NCBI RefSeq assembly: GCF_036588685.1
Contig: NC_086381.1
Location: 51,397,431-51,461,430 of the forward strand
DNA: 64,000 nt
Source: Mytilus trossulus
Lineage: Eukaryota; Mollusca; Bivalvia; Mytilida; Mytilidae
Reading direction: 5' to 3'
Positions 36,301-45,910 of the stretch are shown piece after piece; within the stretch, counting starts at the first letter, position 1, and each line of letters begins with the position of its first letter. The notes beneath the pieces are model-generated. The model was not told the origin of the DNA, made no database searches, and saw nothing but the letters and a program-made list of their open reading frames with translations. The position numbers were made by a program, and so were the translations under genes.

Positions 36301-39300
36301 TTTATGTAGAATAAAAGCAAAATCATAATATATGAACGTCGATTATATCTATCATTATTATTATGTTATTATACAGTGAATATCAACGAGCAATTACACA
36401 TCGGAAATTGTTTAAAAGTTACAAGGGCTCACGACCAAAATAGTTCTTTTAGAGCAAGCCCGTGTAATGGAGTCTCCAAACCGTTGTGTACAAGTAAGAA
36501 CTTATTTATGAAACTGTGTCTGTTTTGTTTAATCAACTAATATGAGTTTGCGTATTGTTTTGTTTCTTGCCCCTATAGCTCCTCAAAAATGCGTCCTCTG
36601 ATTATATAGTTTCATTCCACGTTACATAACTTTATAAATTTCAATGGTCAATTTAAATGAATTTTCAATGAGTAATGCGATTTCAAGATACTGTTCTGGT
36701 GGGTTATATGAATCAACTGACCAGCTAGTGTACGCAGTTTATATATATAGAATATATAAATAAAAATGTGAAAATGTGGTATGAGACATCTCACCTTTTA
36801 AGTCACTATGCATAAAAAGTAATCAATTAAAGATTAAACTACAGCCTTCAACCGGAACGTTGGAAAACCGGCAACCACTGACCAACTGGCTCCTGACTTC
36901 GAAAGGTGCATACAATTACAGCGATTTGAATTGTTTAACAGGCACGTACACTAACCTTACTATGAGAAAGAAGTTTATCACTTCAACATAAACATTTTAT
37001 ATTAAGGATATAGTTTTGTTAGGTTAAGGATTTTTTCAGATGTTCGAAATCTGTTGGTTTTTACTTACGATACAGGTTACACAATGTGCCCCATATCATC
37101 CATCCTTTTTTCATGAAAGACTAGGAGAGTTCAACATGGGTCGTTTCTAAAATATTAGCACATTCTAGATTTTATTTGAGACCCAAATAAGGCCTGCGCT
37201 TAATATAAGTTAAAAGTCTAAGTAACTCTTTTCTCGCCCTTTCTTTAAATTACAATATCTTGAAATGAATTGTCATTAACCCTTAATACTCTAAGCTTAC
37301 TGTGTTCTTTTACTACGGCTCTTCTGATTAACAATATCAATTTCAAATTTTCTTAAAAATTGTTTTAAATTTCACCTAACTACAACCCTTAACATTGCTG
37401 TAAAACGAAAACTTGTTTTTGTTTTAGGCTGCATTTTTGAGTTTGTTTATTAAATCATTGTCATCTTTTTTAATACATGAATCAGGCATGCGCAGTTTCT
37501 ACGGACATTCGCAAAATTGGATAAGCTCTTTCAGCCAATGTAAACCAGAACTCTTTGTTTCATATGATCGTTACAAACAGTCACAACTATGGCAAGAAGG
37601 ACTATTTTGGTTAGCTAATATAAGGAGACCATATATTAACCATTTCCTGGTATGTTTAATAAGCCAAGCCGTCTGTTTGATATGATTTTGTGTATCTATT
37701 TTTTACATTTTCTGTATTTTAATTTAGATTTTAAACAACACTAATTTCTAATCGTTATTTATAAATTAATCAAGGTTGTAACAACTAAAGTAAAGTTGAC
37801 CTTTTATATGTTCATTATAGCTTGGCTTATGTATGTATCCAAAAATACAAAGTAGTAAATAATTTATATTATACCTTTGCAAATACATTAAATATCAGAT
37901 GAATCAATCGGTCATACATAAAATTTGTATTAAGGTTTCACTGATGAGTCTTATGTAGACGAAACTAAATAATAATCCTGGTACCTTTGATAACTATATT
38001 CGCAGGATTTAAAACTGGGTTCAATACATCATTTTCTACATAAAACAAAATTTCTTGATATTTGACAACTGTTATAGGAAAAACGTAGTATGTAACGTGT
38101 AGTGTGATATCTTCACTATACCCTATTAACTACTTATAACTAATTTGGTAACTTGATGTACAGTAGTTCGTCTTTTGGGATTTCTTCTGACTCCCTTTTT
38201 ACATCGATTTACCACTTCGAAAATGTTTACCGACAATTGCGCATCGTTGAAATATTCTGGATGTACCTTCATCAGGAACGATTAAAACCAAATATTTGAA
38301 TACCACAGACTTATAAGAACCGAAACTATTGAAGAACTATTTGACAAACATTAACCTTATAGTCACATTATCGGGTTAAGGAAAATAGACTTCATGCAAT
38401 TATTGTTTTATGTTCTATAATCATGATAATGGCATACTTTTTATTTTGACGATATTTTCATGAAAAATGTCTCTTTAAAGAAGGAGAAATTATTGATACG
38501 GAAATTTTATGTCCAAAACAGTTGCTTTCTTTTGAAGTGTTAGTTAAAAAAAAAGCATTACAAATCATGTTAATGAAATCTGAATGATACAAAAAAAAAG
38601 ATATCACTTTGATCAAACAATTGTCAAATGACTGTTGAATTATTTAGTTAGCAACATCTAATAATATACTATATAAAGTTTATACATTGCAGTTGGGTTA
38701 GAATGTTACTGGTGAAATTTATGGCGAAGCGCGTATTGCCTTCTTAGTAAAATACGATAAATAAGAGTAGAAATAAAATACCCGGTCAAAATATACATCA
38801 ACCAAAACAAACATACATGCATATTATACATCAAGTACTTAATTTACAGAATTTGAACCTAAATACTGTATGGCTGTGACCACACGAACATGTGATCATC
38901 GGGTATATACATATGTCAGGCAATGCACAGAAAAACTACCAGTCTTATGTGCTGTCACAAATAAGACGTCGCCGGAAAATATACCATCTACTTATTCGGT
39001 TGAGATTCCTGAACTGGACTTCATTGTTAACACGACCAAAAGTACGTTTGTATTTAATGTTTCTTTTAATAGTCTTAAAGTGAGAATGAGTCAAAGAGAC
39101 AACAGCACAATCAAATGTCAGAACACAACTGCATTTTTCATGTACCTATTAAATGCTTACGTGTTTTTACCGAATCTTTTTTGCTAAATTTTGGGAAAAA
39201 AATTATTAAAAGAAATGTAGTATATTTGTTGATTAAGGGAAATCTACTCACACTTTTAGGTTGTATCGTTATGATTTTATCTGAAATTATTTGAGTTAAA

Positions 39301-42300
39301 CGTACAATATTCCTTCCAATTCTAGCCTTTTTATTGTAAACATGGTAAAGGCTAGAGTTTACTTTTTGTATGTACTAATATAAAGTTGGCTTTTTTTTTC
39401 TTTTTGACCCGCCTTATTTAGTTTATTTGTATAAGTATTCTGTGTTGTATGAATGTATGCATGTATGCTAACTCAAGTCGTTTGTTCCATAACAGATACT
39501 GTACCAGCGTCCGATATTACAACATTTACAATTTCGGTTGAAGTTCCTGAACTGGATTCTAATGTAAAAGCGAGTAATAGTAAGTTACTCATTTGATGTT
39601 CCGTTATATAGCCGTGTATGATTTATCAATTGCATGTTACTTGTGTACGGCATATGTTGTACATTCTCTCTGTTCCTCGATTTCCAATTTTACATATACA
39701 TCAGTTCATCCTCTATTGACTCTTAAAATTCAAGAGTTAATCTAAAAATGAGGGTACTTTCTCTAAAAGTGAGGGTGCTTTTTATATGGCCTTCCAAATA
39801 CCGTTTCGATCCCTAACATCACTGAAGAGACATTTATTGTCAAAATCCGGATATGGCCATGGTGTACTAAAGAAATATTGACACCGAATGTTTGTGGCAC
39901 AAAATCCTGTCCACAAGTTAACAATTTTTTTTTTTCTGTGACGTATTAAATTTATATTTGGATCCATTTTGTTACATCTTGTGATCAATTTTATTTGGCA
40001 ATCGCCAATGGCAGTCAGCAGGGTTAAAGAACATCAGTTGTTCGACCTGTTAGTCAAATGCGTTTTGTTTAAAAATACTTTTTCACTTCTTTGGTCTTTT
40101 TGGAAAATGTTGTTTGTGCTGTTTTTAGACCCTTCTACAACGACATTTGTGTTACATGCACACGTATAAAAGTTGCGGTTTTTATCCAACGCAATCATCG
40201 GTTTGACCGTAGTTTTCAATTTAGACTCGTATATATATCCATATATATATGTAGCTCGTCTAAACATCAACCCAACAATGTTAGATCTGTTAATATGCTT
40301 TCGCAAATTTTTCGTTCTTCCCTCGCCGGGATTCGAACCCATGCTACTGTGATATCGTGACAGCAAATCGCCTGTTCTGACATTATTCATCATCTAAATA
40401 ACGTATTAATTTTCTTTGTTTTTCTTTGTATTTTTAGATTCATTTTTAAGTCATTTATGAGCATTATTTTGTCTGGTCTGTGCGTCCGTTACCTCGTTCG
40501 TTCGTCCGTTCGTCCGTCTGTCCCGCTCATGGTAAAGTGTTCAGGTTAATGTTTTTGGTTGAGTTAGTTTTTGATGAAGTTGAAGTCCAATCAACTTGAA
40601 ACTTAGTACACATGTCCACTTCGATATGATCTTACGTATTCATTTGCCGAAAAAGAGATTTAACCCCATTTTAACGGTCCACTGAATATAGAAAAATAAC
40701 AGTCTTGATGGGCATCTGTGTACTATGGACATATTCTTGTTGTTTTTAATGCAGTTTGTCACTTAAAAATTACTTCTTGTTTCACATTTGTCTTTTTGTT
40801 TTACTTATATACCTTATTTACCTTGTTTTCATGCCATTCAGTTTCAACAGTTATTTATGATTAAGATTTTATAATAATGTTGACTGATGTACCAACAATT
40901 TGACGTTTTTTACTCATTATGTTTAATTACTCACTTATGGTTGTCAACATAATAGAATAAGTGAGATTTTAGATGTTTAGCTAGCTATAAAATAAGGTTT
41001 AATCCCAATTTTCTACATAGGAAAATGTCTGGTTATGACCTGTGGTTTCCATTCGTTAGAAATGTTTGAGCTTTTGATTTGTCATTTAATAAAGGACTTT
41101 ACGTTTTGAATTTCCCTGGGAGTTCGTTAGTTTTGTTTTTTTAACGGTTGTTCATATACATTTCAGATATTCTACTGATAACACTGGTTATAACAGCCGT
41201 ACAAGCTGTTGTGGTTTTTATTGTAGTGATCGTTGTATGCATAAGGTATGGTTTCCTGCTAAAATTATTATCGAATGGATAGGACTGGAAGTATATTTTC
41301 TTATTTAAAACTGATGTCGCAGTTAAAAACAAATTGGAGTAAAAAATGTAATGAGATATTATCGATAGTTTTTCTAGCAATTGAAACATATAAATACCAA
41401 ACTTATTATTATCCTTTTGAAGTTGTAAATGTATACCTCAAGTATATAAAAACAAAAAGACAGAATTGCATCACCTAATTATAACCATTTTTTACAAATA
41501 TGTTTCTTTTTTTTTTCAAATCTATTGTCCAATTTTGTAATAACTTGCATAAGCGAGAAGCTATTATATGATATTGCCTTGAGTATATTTGGCAAAACTT
41601 TAAGGAATGTCTTGTCCTAACTGCTCTTCAAATTCGTACTTTATTAGGCCTTTTCAACATTTTGTCATTCTAGAGTCACTGATGGGTCTTTTGTAGACGA
41701 AACGCGCGTCTAGATCAAATATACAATTCAAATACAGGTACCTATGATGCGTTTCACCAAAAAGGATTGATAAGAAAAGCCAAATGAATATTCAACCATA
41801 TTTGCATGACTGAGTAGAAACATAAGTTTCTTGATCATTTCTGTATTGATCAACGACGTATTTTAGCAAATTATGTTAACAGTACCTTAGCAAGGGTTTT
41901 TGAGCTAAAAATTCAGTCGGAGAACATAATGGGGTTAATTGATGGTTACATATATTGATATTTGGAGATCTTGTACTGTTGACTGTTCATTCTGTTACAG
42001 TTTAAGTCTATCTTTTATTGTTACATTATTGATAAATTCATAAATAAGCTAAAATGCAACTCCTTGATGTTTTCGTTTGATAGTCCCAATCCCTAATCTC
42101 GGATTATCAATCTGTTATCTCGAATTAAGACAATATACCTTGAATATATTTAATACTCCGTTATATTAGAATTTTATTACATTTTTTTATATTGAGGAAT
42201 AGTTATATTTTAGGTTACGTGATCAAGAGTTTTGAAGACGAAGTCTATTCTTCCAAAACATTCCGTTTAATAACTTGCAATCTAAGAGTTCTTGCATGGA

Positions 42301-43073
42301 AACCATGTGTAAACTGACGAACGACAACATACTCAAGCTCATGCATTGTTCAGGTTCTATTTATATTTTTGTCCTATTGAAAATCAGGCATGTGGTCATA
42401 CAACATTCGAACATTTTTATTGTACTCAGACTCATGAATTAACCAATAAAATTACTGATTTGTTGTTTTGGGCACATATTTGGTACTAAGATAACTACTA
42501 GAGCTTTATTTTACGACCGAGAGTAACGTCTGCATCTGGTTTGTCAAGATCACAAAGTTTGAGCATCATTACAGATATAATACGTATTAAAATGTTAAAC
42601 TGGTGCAGTAAACTTGAAAACACTGATGTTATTTTAGAAAATGCATTTAATTATATTGATATTTCAATCCGTGAACTTTCACTTTATCACTTATCTTTTT
42701 TTTTTGTTTGTTCAGACGTCGGAACTCATCAATAACTCGACATCAACAAACTCCTGTTCCAACCAATGAAGTTACATACGCTCAGGTCAACAAGCCTACA
42801 AAAGAGAAAACACCTGACCATGCTGGCGAACAGACTAGAAAAAACCCAGTCGACGATGCCTATGATCATATGGAACATCATCGACTCAGTCAGTATCAGA
42901 TTCCAACTGAGAGCAATTATGATACCATGCAGTCTGGTGGAAATGAAGAATTGGAAAATGACTATGACGTCACAAGTGGAACAGACAGACCAAGACAAAT
43001 TGTCGTTGATGATAGTTCAGAATATAGTCATGTACAGGTAGAACATCATGAAATAAAAGATCCATCGGCTTAA
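30148..43073 (+). CDS. Lectin-like/WSC type I receptor with ITIM and YxxM tail (gene C, 5' incomplete)
   Basis: Predicted single-pass cell-surface receptor. Exons: 30148-30315, 31356-31468, 33682-33832, 36377-36493, 37486-37649, 38850-39041, 39496-39579, 41167-41245, 42716-43073 (about 475 residues). Order: first CTLD N-half, WSC-like module, first CTLD C-half, second CTLD N-half, second CTLD C-half, stalk, TM helix, 118-residue tail. The tail has ITIM-like VTYAQV and SEYSHV plus YDHM and YDTM, so SH2-protein recruitment (SHP-type phosphatase, PI3-kinase p85) is inferred. Phases agree at every junction except 37649/38850, where a small exon is probably missing. No signal-peptide exon was identified. 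Both CTLDs are divergent; sugar-binding residues are not recognisable, so 'lectin' describes the fold only. It lies between two convergent TRPM genes. Confidence 0.78.
31356..31468 (+). CDS. Gene C exon: WSC-like module, first half
   Basis: Acceptor actctag, donor gtacgt, phase 1 in, phase 0 out. Encodes DCVNV at the start and LGQCLQYCEDYDYIGLQ at the end. This is the WSC pattern 'tv--Cl--C---gy-yaGlq' that precedes a C-x-C pair. Confidence 0.78.
31512..31740 (+). repeat. Dispersed repeat family 1, degenerate
   Basis: aacaactctccattgaagta, aaggtcgaagtaaggccttc and gcgaacaacaaactgtaaag follow the family-1 order. Lies just after the first WSC exon of gene C. Confidence 0.5.
31795..31870 (-). 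repeat. Dispersed repeat family 5, reverse fragment
   Basis: gacgaaagataccagatagg and ataaactgacaacgccatta match the reverse family-5 core. Confidence 0.5.
32430..32692 (-). repeat. Dispersed repeat family 1 (reverse)
   Basis: ggggcctttaatagctgact, gaaggtcgtacggtgaccta and agttgtctcattcgcaatca are the reverse complement of the family-1 unit at 57,548. Intronic in gene C. Confidence 0.65.
33682..33832 (+). CDS. Gene C exon: WSC-like module, second half
   Basis: Acceptor tttaccag, donor gtaaat, phase 0 in, phase 1 out. Begins QSNCSCLSLSE, the C-x-C of a WSC domain, then GCSHKEICRGDKYAYCANG. The two WSC exons together hold nine cysteines. WSC domains are putative carbohydrate-binding modules (family knowledge). 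Confidence 0.78.
33895..34290 (+). repeat. Dispersed repeat family 1, degenerate
   Basis: attgcccatgagacaactat, gcaaccacacggcctttaac and cgtaacggcacaacataaga-like sequence. Follows the second WSC exon of gene C. Confidence 0.5.
34685..34860 (+). repeat. tRNA-derived SINE-like element, head with A and B boxes
   Basis: tggtctagcgggacggctgc (A-box-like) and gggttcgaatcccggcgaag (B box, perfect ggttcgaatcc core), followed by a non-tRNA body (gcgaaagcaaatgtacagat). The spacing and lack of an acceptor-stem match argue against a functional tRNA. A reverse, 5'-truncated copy is at 40,255-40,385. Confidence 0.65.
36377..36493 (+). CDS. Gene C exon: C-terminal half of first CTLD
   Basis: Acceptor tatacag, donor gtaaga, phase 1 to phase 1. 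Encodes IGNCLKVTRAHDQNSSFRAS followed by PCN and PLC, giving the three-cysteine spacing of the second half of a C-type lectin fold, with an N-S-S sequon. It carries no new W-eA-C half, so it is best read as completing the domain begun at 30148. Confidence 0.68.
36762..36960 (+). repeat. Dispersed repeat family 1, degenerate
   Basis: atgtggtatgagacatctca, aaactacagccttcaaccgg and cttcgaaaggtgcatacaat keep the family-1 order. Intronic in gene C. Confidence 0.45.
37486..37649 (+). CDS. Gene C exon: N-terminal half of second CTLD
   Basis: Acceptor gaatcag, donor gtatgt, phase 1 in, phase 0 out. Encodes FYGHSQNWISSFSQC and later GLFWLANIRRPYI, again the 'nW--S---C ... G-fWlg--r' pattern of CTLD-like mollusc proteins. 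An alternative acceptor at about 37428 would bring a stop into frame, so the later one was chosen. Confidence 0.72.
37930..38005 (-). repeat. Dispersed repeat family 3, fragment
   Basis: cactgatgagtcttatgtag and cctggtacctttgataacta. Lies in the gene C intron where exon phases do not match. Confidence 0.55.
38850..39041 (+). CDS. Gene C exon: C-terminal half of second CTLD plus first stalk repeat
   Basis: Acceptor tttacag, donor gtacgt, phase 1 to phase 1. Encodes FEPKYCMAV, then RQCTEKLPVLCAV (CTLD C-half), then a Thr/Pro/Asn-rich stalk with YSVEIPELDFIVN and two N-glycosylation sequons (NKT, NTT). Its entry phase does not match the exit phase of 37649. Confidence 0.75.
39496..39579 (+). 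CDS. Gene C exon: second stalk repeat
   Basis: An 84-nt exon, acceptor ataacag, donor gtaagt, phase 1 to phase 1. Encodes TISVEVPELDSNVKASN, nearly the same as the stalk sequence at the end of the previous exon. Symmetric phase means it could be skipped or duplicated without a frameshift. Confidence 0.75.
40255..40385 (-). repeat. tRNA-derived SINE-like element, 5'-truncated reverse copy
   Basis: gccgggattcgaacccatgc is the reverse B box, preceded by ttagatctgttaatatgctt from the body. The A-box half is missing, as expected of a 5'-truncated copy. Confidence 0.6.
40430..40780 (-). repeat. Dispersed repeat family 6 (reverse)
   Basis: gtctggtctgtgcgtccgtt and cgttcgtccgtctgtcccgc followed by gttgaagtccaatcaacttg. 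The reverse complement of the 54,540-55,070 unit with its ggacgaacggacag tract. Confidence 0.6.
41167..41245 (+). CDS. Gene C exon: transmembrane helix
   Basis: Acceptor atttcag, donor gtatgg, phase 1 in, phase 2 out. Encodes an uninterrupted hydrophobic helix (ILLITLVITAVQAVVVFIVV and onward to VVCI) followed by Arg residues in the next exon, the positive-inside signature of a type I protein. A family-7 dispersed repeat (41,030-41,130) ends about 36 nt before the exon. Confidence 0.82.
41625..41760 (-). repeat. Dispersed repeat family 3 (reverse)
   Basis: tgctcttcaaattcgtactt, gagtcactgatgggtctttt, gtagacgaaacgcgcgtcta and aggtacctatgatgc. Intronic in gene C. Confidence 0.6.
42716..43073 (+). 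CDS. Gene C last exon: cytoplasmic tail with tyrosine motifs
   Basis: Acceptor tgttcag, TAA stop at 43071-43073. The 118-codon hydrophilic tail starts RRRNSS just after the membrane. Tyrosine motifs in order: VTYAQV (42771-42788, ITIM form V-x-Y-x-x-V), YDHM (42861-42872), YDTM (42918-42929), NDYDVT, and SEYSHV (43017-43034, S-x-Y-x-x-V). YxxM motifs bind PI3-kinase p85 SH2 domains and ITIMs bind SHP-type SH2 domains when phosphorylated (family knowledge). Confidence 0.85.
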
Positions 43074-43454
43074 GAAAACAATAATTTAATTAGTGTTTTA
43101 ACTTAGAAATACACGAAAACTACGTGTATATAACGTTAGCCAGATAATACAGCAGTAGTATCAAAATTAGTGTTTCTATATATAAAATTTTGTAATACTG
43201 TACAGTATAATTGTTTGCAATTTTCTGTGCTTTGCATTTTTTTTTATTTTTAAGATCATACACATTACAGACTTTATTTGATTTAGGGAAGTTCAATTTG
43301 TATGGCCACATATTTAACAATGACAATGTGTGATTTGGGTTAAAATGTAATGAAAAGAACTATTTAGCATGAACGTTTACAATTGTGTGTACGCAAATTT
43401 CTCTACTTGTGACTATAACGACAACAAGTGAAATGTTCATTCTAACCATCCACA

Positions 43455-43460
43455 AATAAA
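43455..43460 (+). promoter_or_regulatory. Candidate polyadenylation signal of gene C
   Basis: AATAAA about 380 nt after the gene C stop, with another AATAAA copy about 20 nt further on. Positional evidence only. Confidence 0.35.
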
Positions 43461-44317
43461 CCTAAAATGTTTAAATAAACGACATATGAAACTCAACATC
43501 TGAAAAACTTATTTCATCATCTTATTTTGTTTGCTGATTTTTAAATAAATACATGTATATATTTTGTTGTCATCCAAAGTGAGTCTTTTGCATGTACAAG
43601 TTGTCACTCTAACTCCTTCCGACCGGCATGTAAACCAATAAATACGTAGGTTCGTCAGATCAGAATGTGGACGTCACATTTTAACCCAGTATTATAGATG
43701 AGTGTAGCGAGAATTGCACCACGCTCAATGTACGCCCAAGAACGTTTGCAACACCTCTTTGAGGAGTCGTTCTTTTAAGTGGCGATTTTGCACGACTTGA
43801 CCATTCATGACCACATTTATCAGTCACCATTTCCACCGTCATACTAGGCGACGAACTGTTTAAAACTAACTTATTGGGTGTAGTTTAATAAAAGAAGAAT
43901 ACGTTGTATTAGATAGAAGATAAAAGCGAGTCAAAACAATATGAATTTGGAGAAATTATTATTCACAGTGCGGCCTTTAACAATGAGCAAAATCAACACC
44001 ATATATAGTCAGCTAAAAAAACTCGACTCGAGCAACTGTGAATTAATTTAAACGAAAAAAACATATCCTGATTAATGACAAAAAAATTACGAAAAAAAAG
44101 ATGCCAAACAAGTACATGAGGCAACCCAAAGTGCACCTATTTATACAGTTTGTCCACCTACGTTTCTTTTTTATCAAGACAAGTTTCCATCTTACGTTTA
44201 TCTGATCCTTATGCATCATATAGTGCAACACATTTAATTTTGAATCCATATAAAACGTAGAAAAATAGGGTTGAACCGACCTTCAAACGACCTATGGTTC
44301 GGTTCGGTAATGACGAG

Positions 44318-44714
44318 TACCCAAATTGCACCAATGCCTTTATTCACGTCTGTAAAAACCGAATAACTGATGTTTTGTTTCTTTTCTTCCAAAAATTAAG
44401 AACAATTTGACAATAGTCTATGCTTTCTATTAATTTTCAAGAAATGGATTCCTGCAAAACAATGTAATTGCTTGTTTTAAAAAAATGACTTTTTTGTGGA
44501 CGTCGCATGGTGTAGTGTTCGTTCATTTCACTTTTTCCAGTTGACACTTCATCTGATGATATAAACTGAACGTTTAGTGAATATATAAAGATATTTATTT
44601 TTTTGGAAAACATGCATAATGTCAAATTATCCAAAAATACAAATTGTTTAGTTCCTTAGAAAAGTTGTTTTTCGCTGCTATTTATGCTAAATAAGTGCAA
44701 TTTGGGTACCCGGT
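44318..44714. mobile_element. Possible non-autonomous element with short terminal inverted repeats
   Basis: agtacccaaattgcacc at the left and gtgcaatttgggtaccc at the right are inverted with one mismatch, about 400 bp apart, with no ORF of note. Could also be chance or an old inverted duplication. Confidence 0.35.
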
Positions 44715-45540
44715 CTAGATTGGTACTGTGACGTTAGAGAATTATGATAAAATGTTAGAAAACACTTCTTATGATATGCTTTAGGAATAAAAAACAATTA
44801 GTGTTAAAGAAAAGCATGGTCGTTATTTTTACTGTGTTATACTTATATGTAAATATTTAGAAAAGCTGTAGTCAAATATATATGCATCTTAGATATTGCA
44901 AAATAAGTCGTATTGTGATGTATTGTTACATGCACACATACTATGTTGTATAATATAATTATTTGATATGTTTTAAAACATGAAATGATGTATACTATTG
45001 TTTATGCAAATGTTTTTATATCCTGTCATTTTCCTTAAGTATGTGTTCCCATTTTCTGAGAACTAAAGAACTCACCGATAAAGATAAAACGTTTTGTCAA
45101 TATCAATTTGAAAACAGAAAACAAAATTTTGACAGTTGTAGACATAGAAGAAAAATAATGTTGATTTCTTTACAAACTAACAGACTTGGTTTTTTTAAAA
45201 GCCCATATGAAATTAAACTCAATTCAATTGAAAAGTATAGGTTTGTTTTACAGTTGAAGCTACATTTTAAAAATTAGTACATTCTTTAAACAAAATAGTT
45301 TCTACGAATAGCTGTTACTTTGTCAAAATGTAAAACCAAATGGGTAATTTTGGTAGTAAATGAAAACCTCACAGTCTTGGGATCACTAGTACTGTAAAAC
45401 CCTGTATGAACATTTGGTATGAATTAATAAATGTATACAATTATAATAGGAACATATTTGTCCTATTGCTTTGATCTAATATATCTGTTTTTATACAACC
45501 CATATTCGAAAACCAGTGCGCTCCGATATCATGCATGAAT

Positions 45541-45910
45541 AAAGGCAACAGTAGTATACCGCTGTTCAAAACTCATAAATCCATGGACAAAAAACAAAAT
45601 CGGGGTAACAAACTAAAACCGAGGGAAAAGCATTAAATATAAGAGGAGAACAACGACACAACACTGAAATTTAACACACACAGAAACGGACAGAGCATCA
45701 GACGAAATCCCACGAGAATAACAAATATAACATCAAAACCAAATACATGAATTTTGGATAGACAAGTACCGTGCCACGTCTTATCTTAATATCTCATAAA
45801 TAAGAGAAAACAAACGACGCAACGCCAAAATGCAACAAACACAGAAACGAGCAATAATATAACAACGGCCATCTTCCTGACTTGGTACAGGAAAACACAT
45901 TTAAAACACG
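45541..45910 (+). repeat. Dispersed repeat family 2
   Basis: aaaggcaacagtagtatacc through gaggagaacaacgacacaac to ggccatcttcctgacttggt. The same order as the copies at 11,884 and 10,320 (reverse). Confidence 0.7.

Noticed and set aside
37437..37485. Upstream extension of the second CTLD N-half exon from a ttttag acceptor
   Set aside because: The entry phase fixed by the 36,493 donor would put a stop codon in frame; the later acceptor at 37,485 keeps the frame open.
40034..40393. 119-codon - strand ORF and 89-codon + ORF
   Set aside because: Both run through the SINE-like element at 40,255-40,385 and show no protein similarity.
42729..42998. 89-codon - strand ORF
   Set aside because: Antisense shadow of the gene C cytoplasmic-tail exon.
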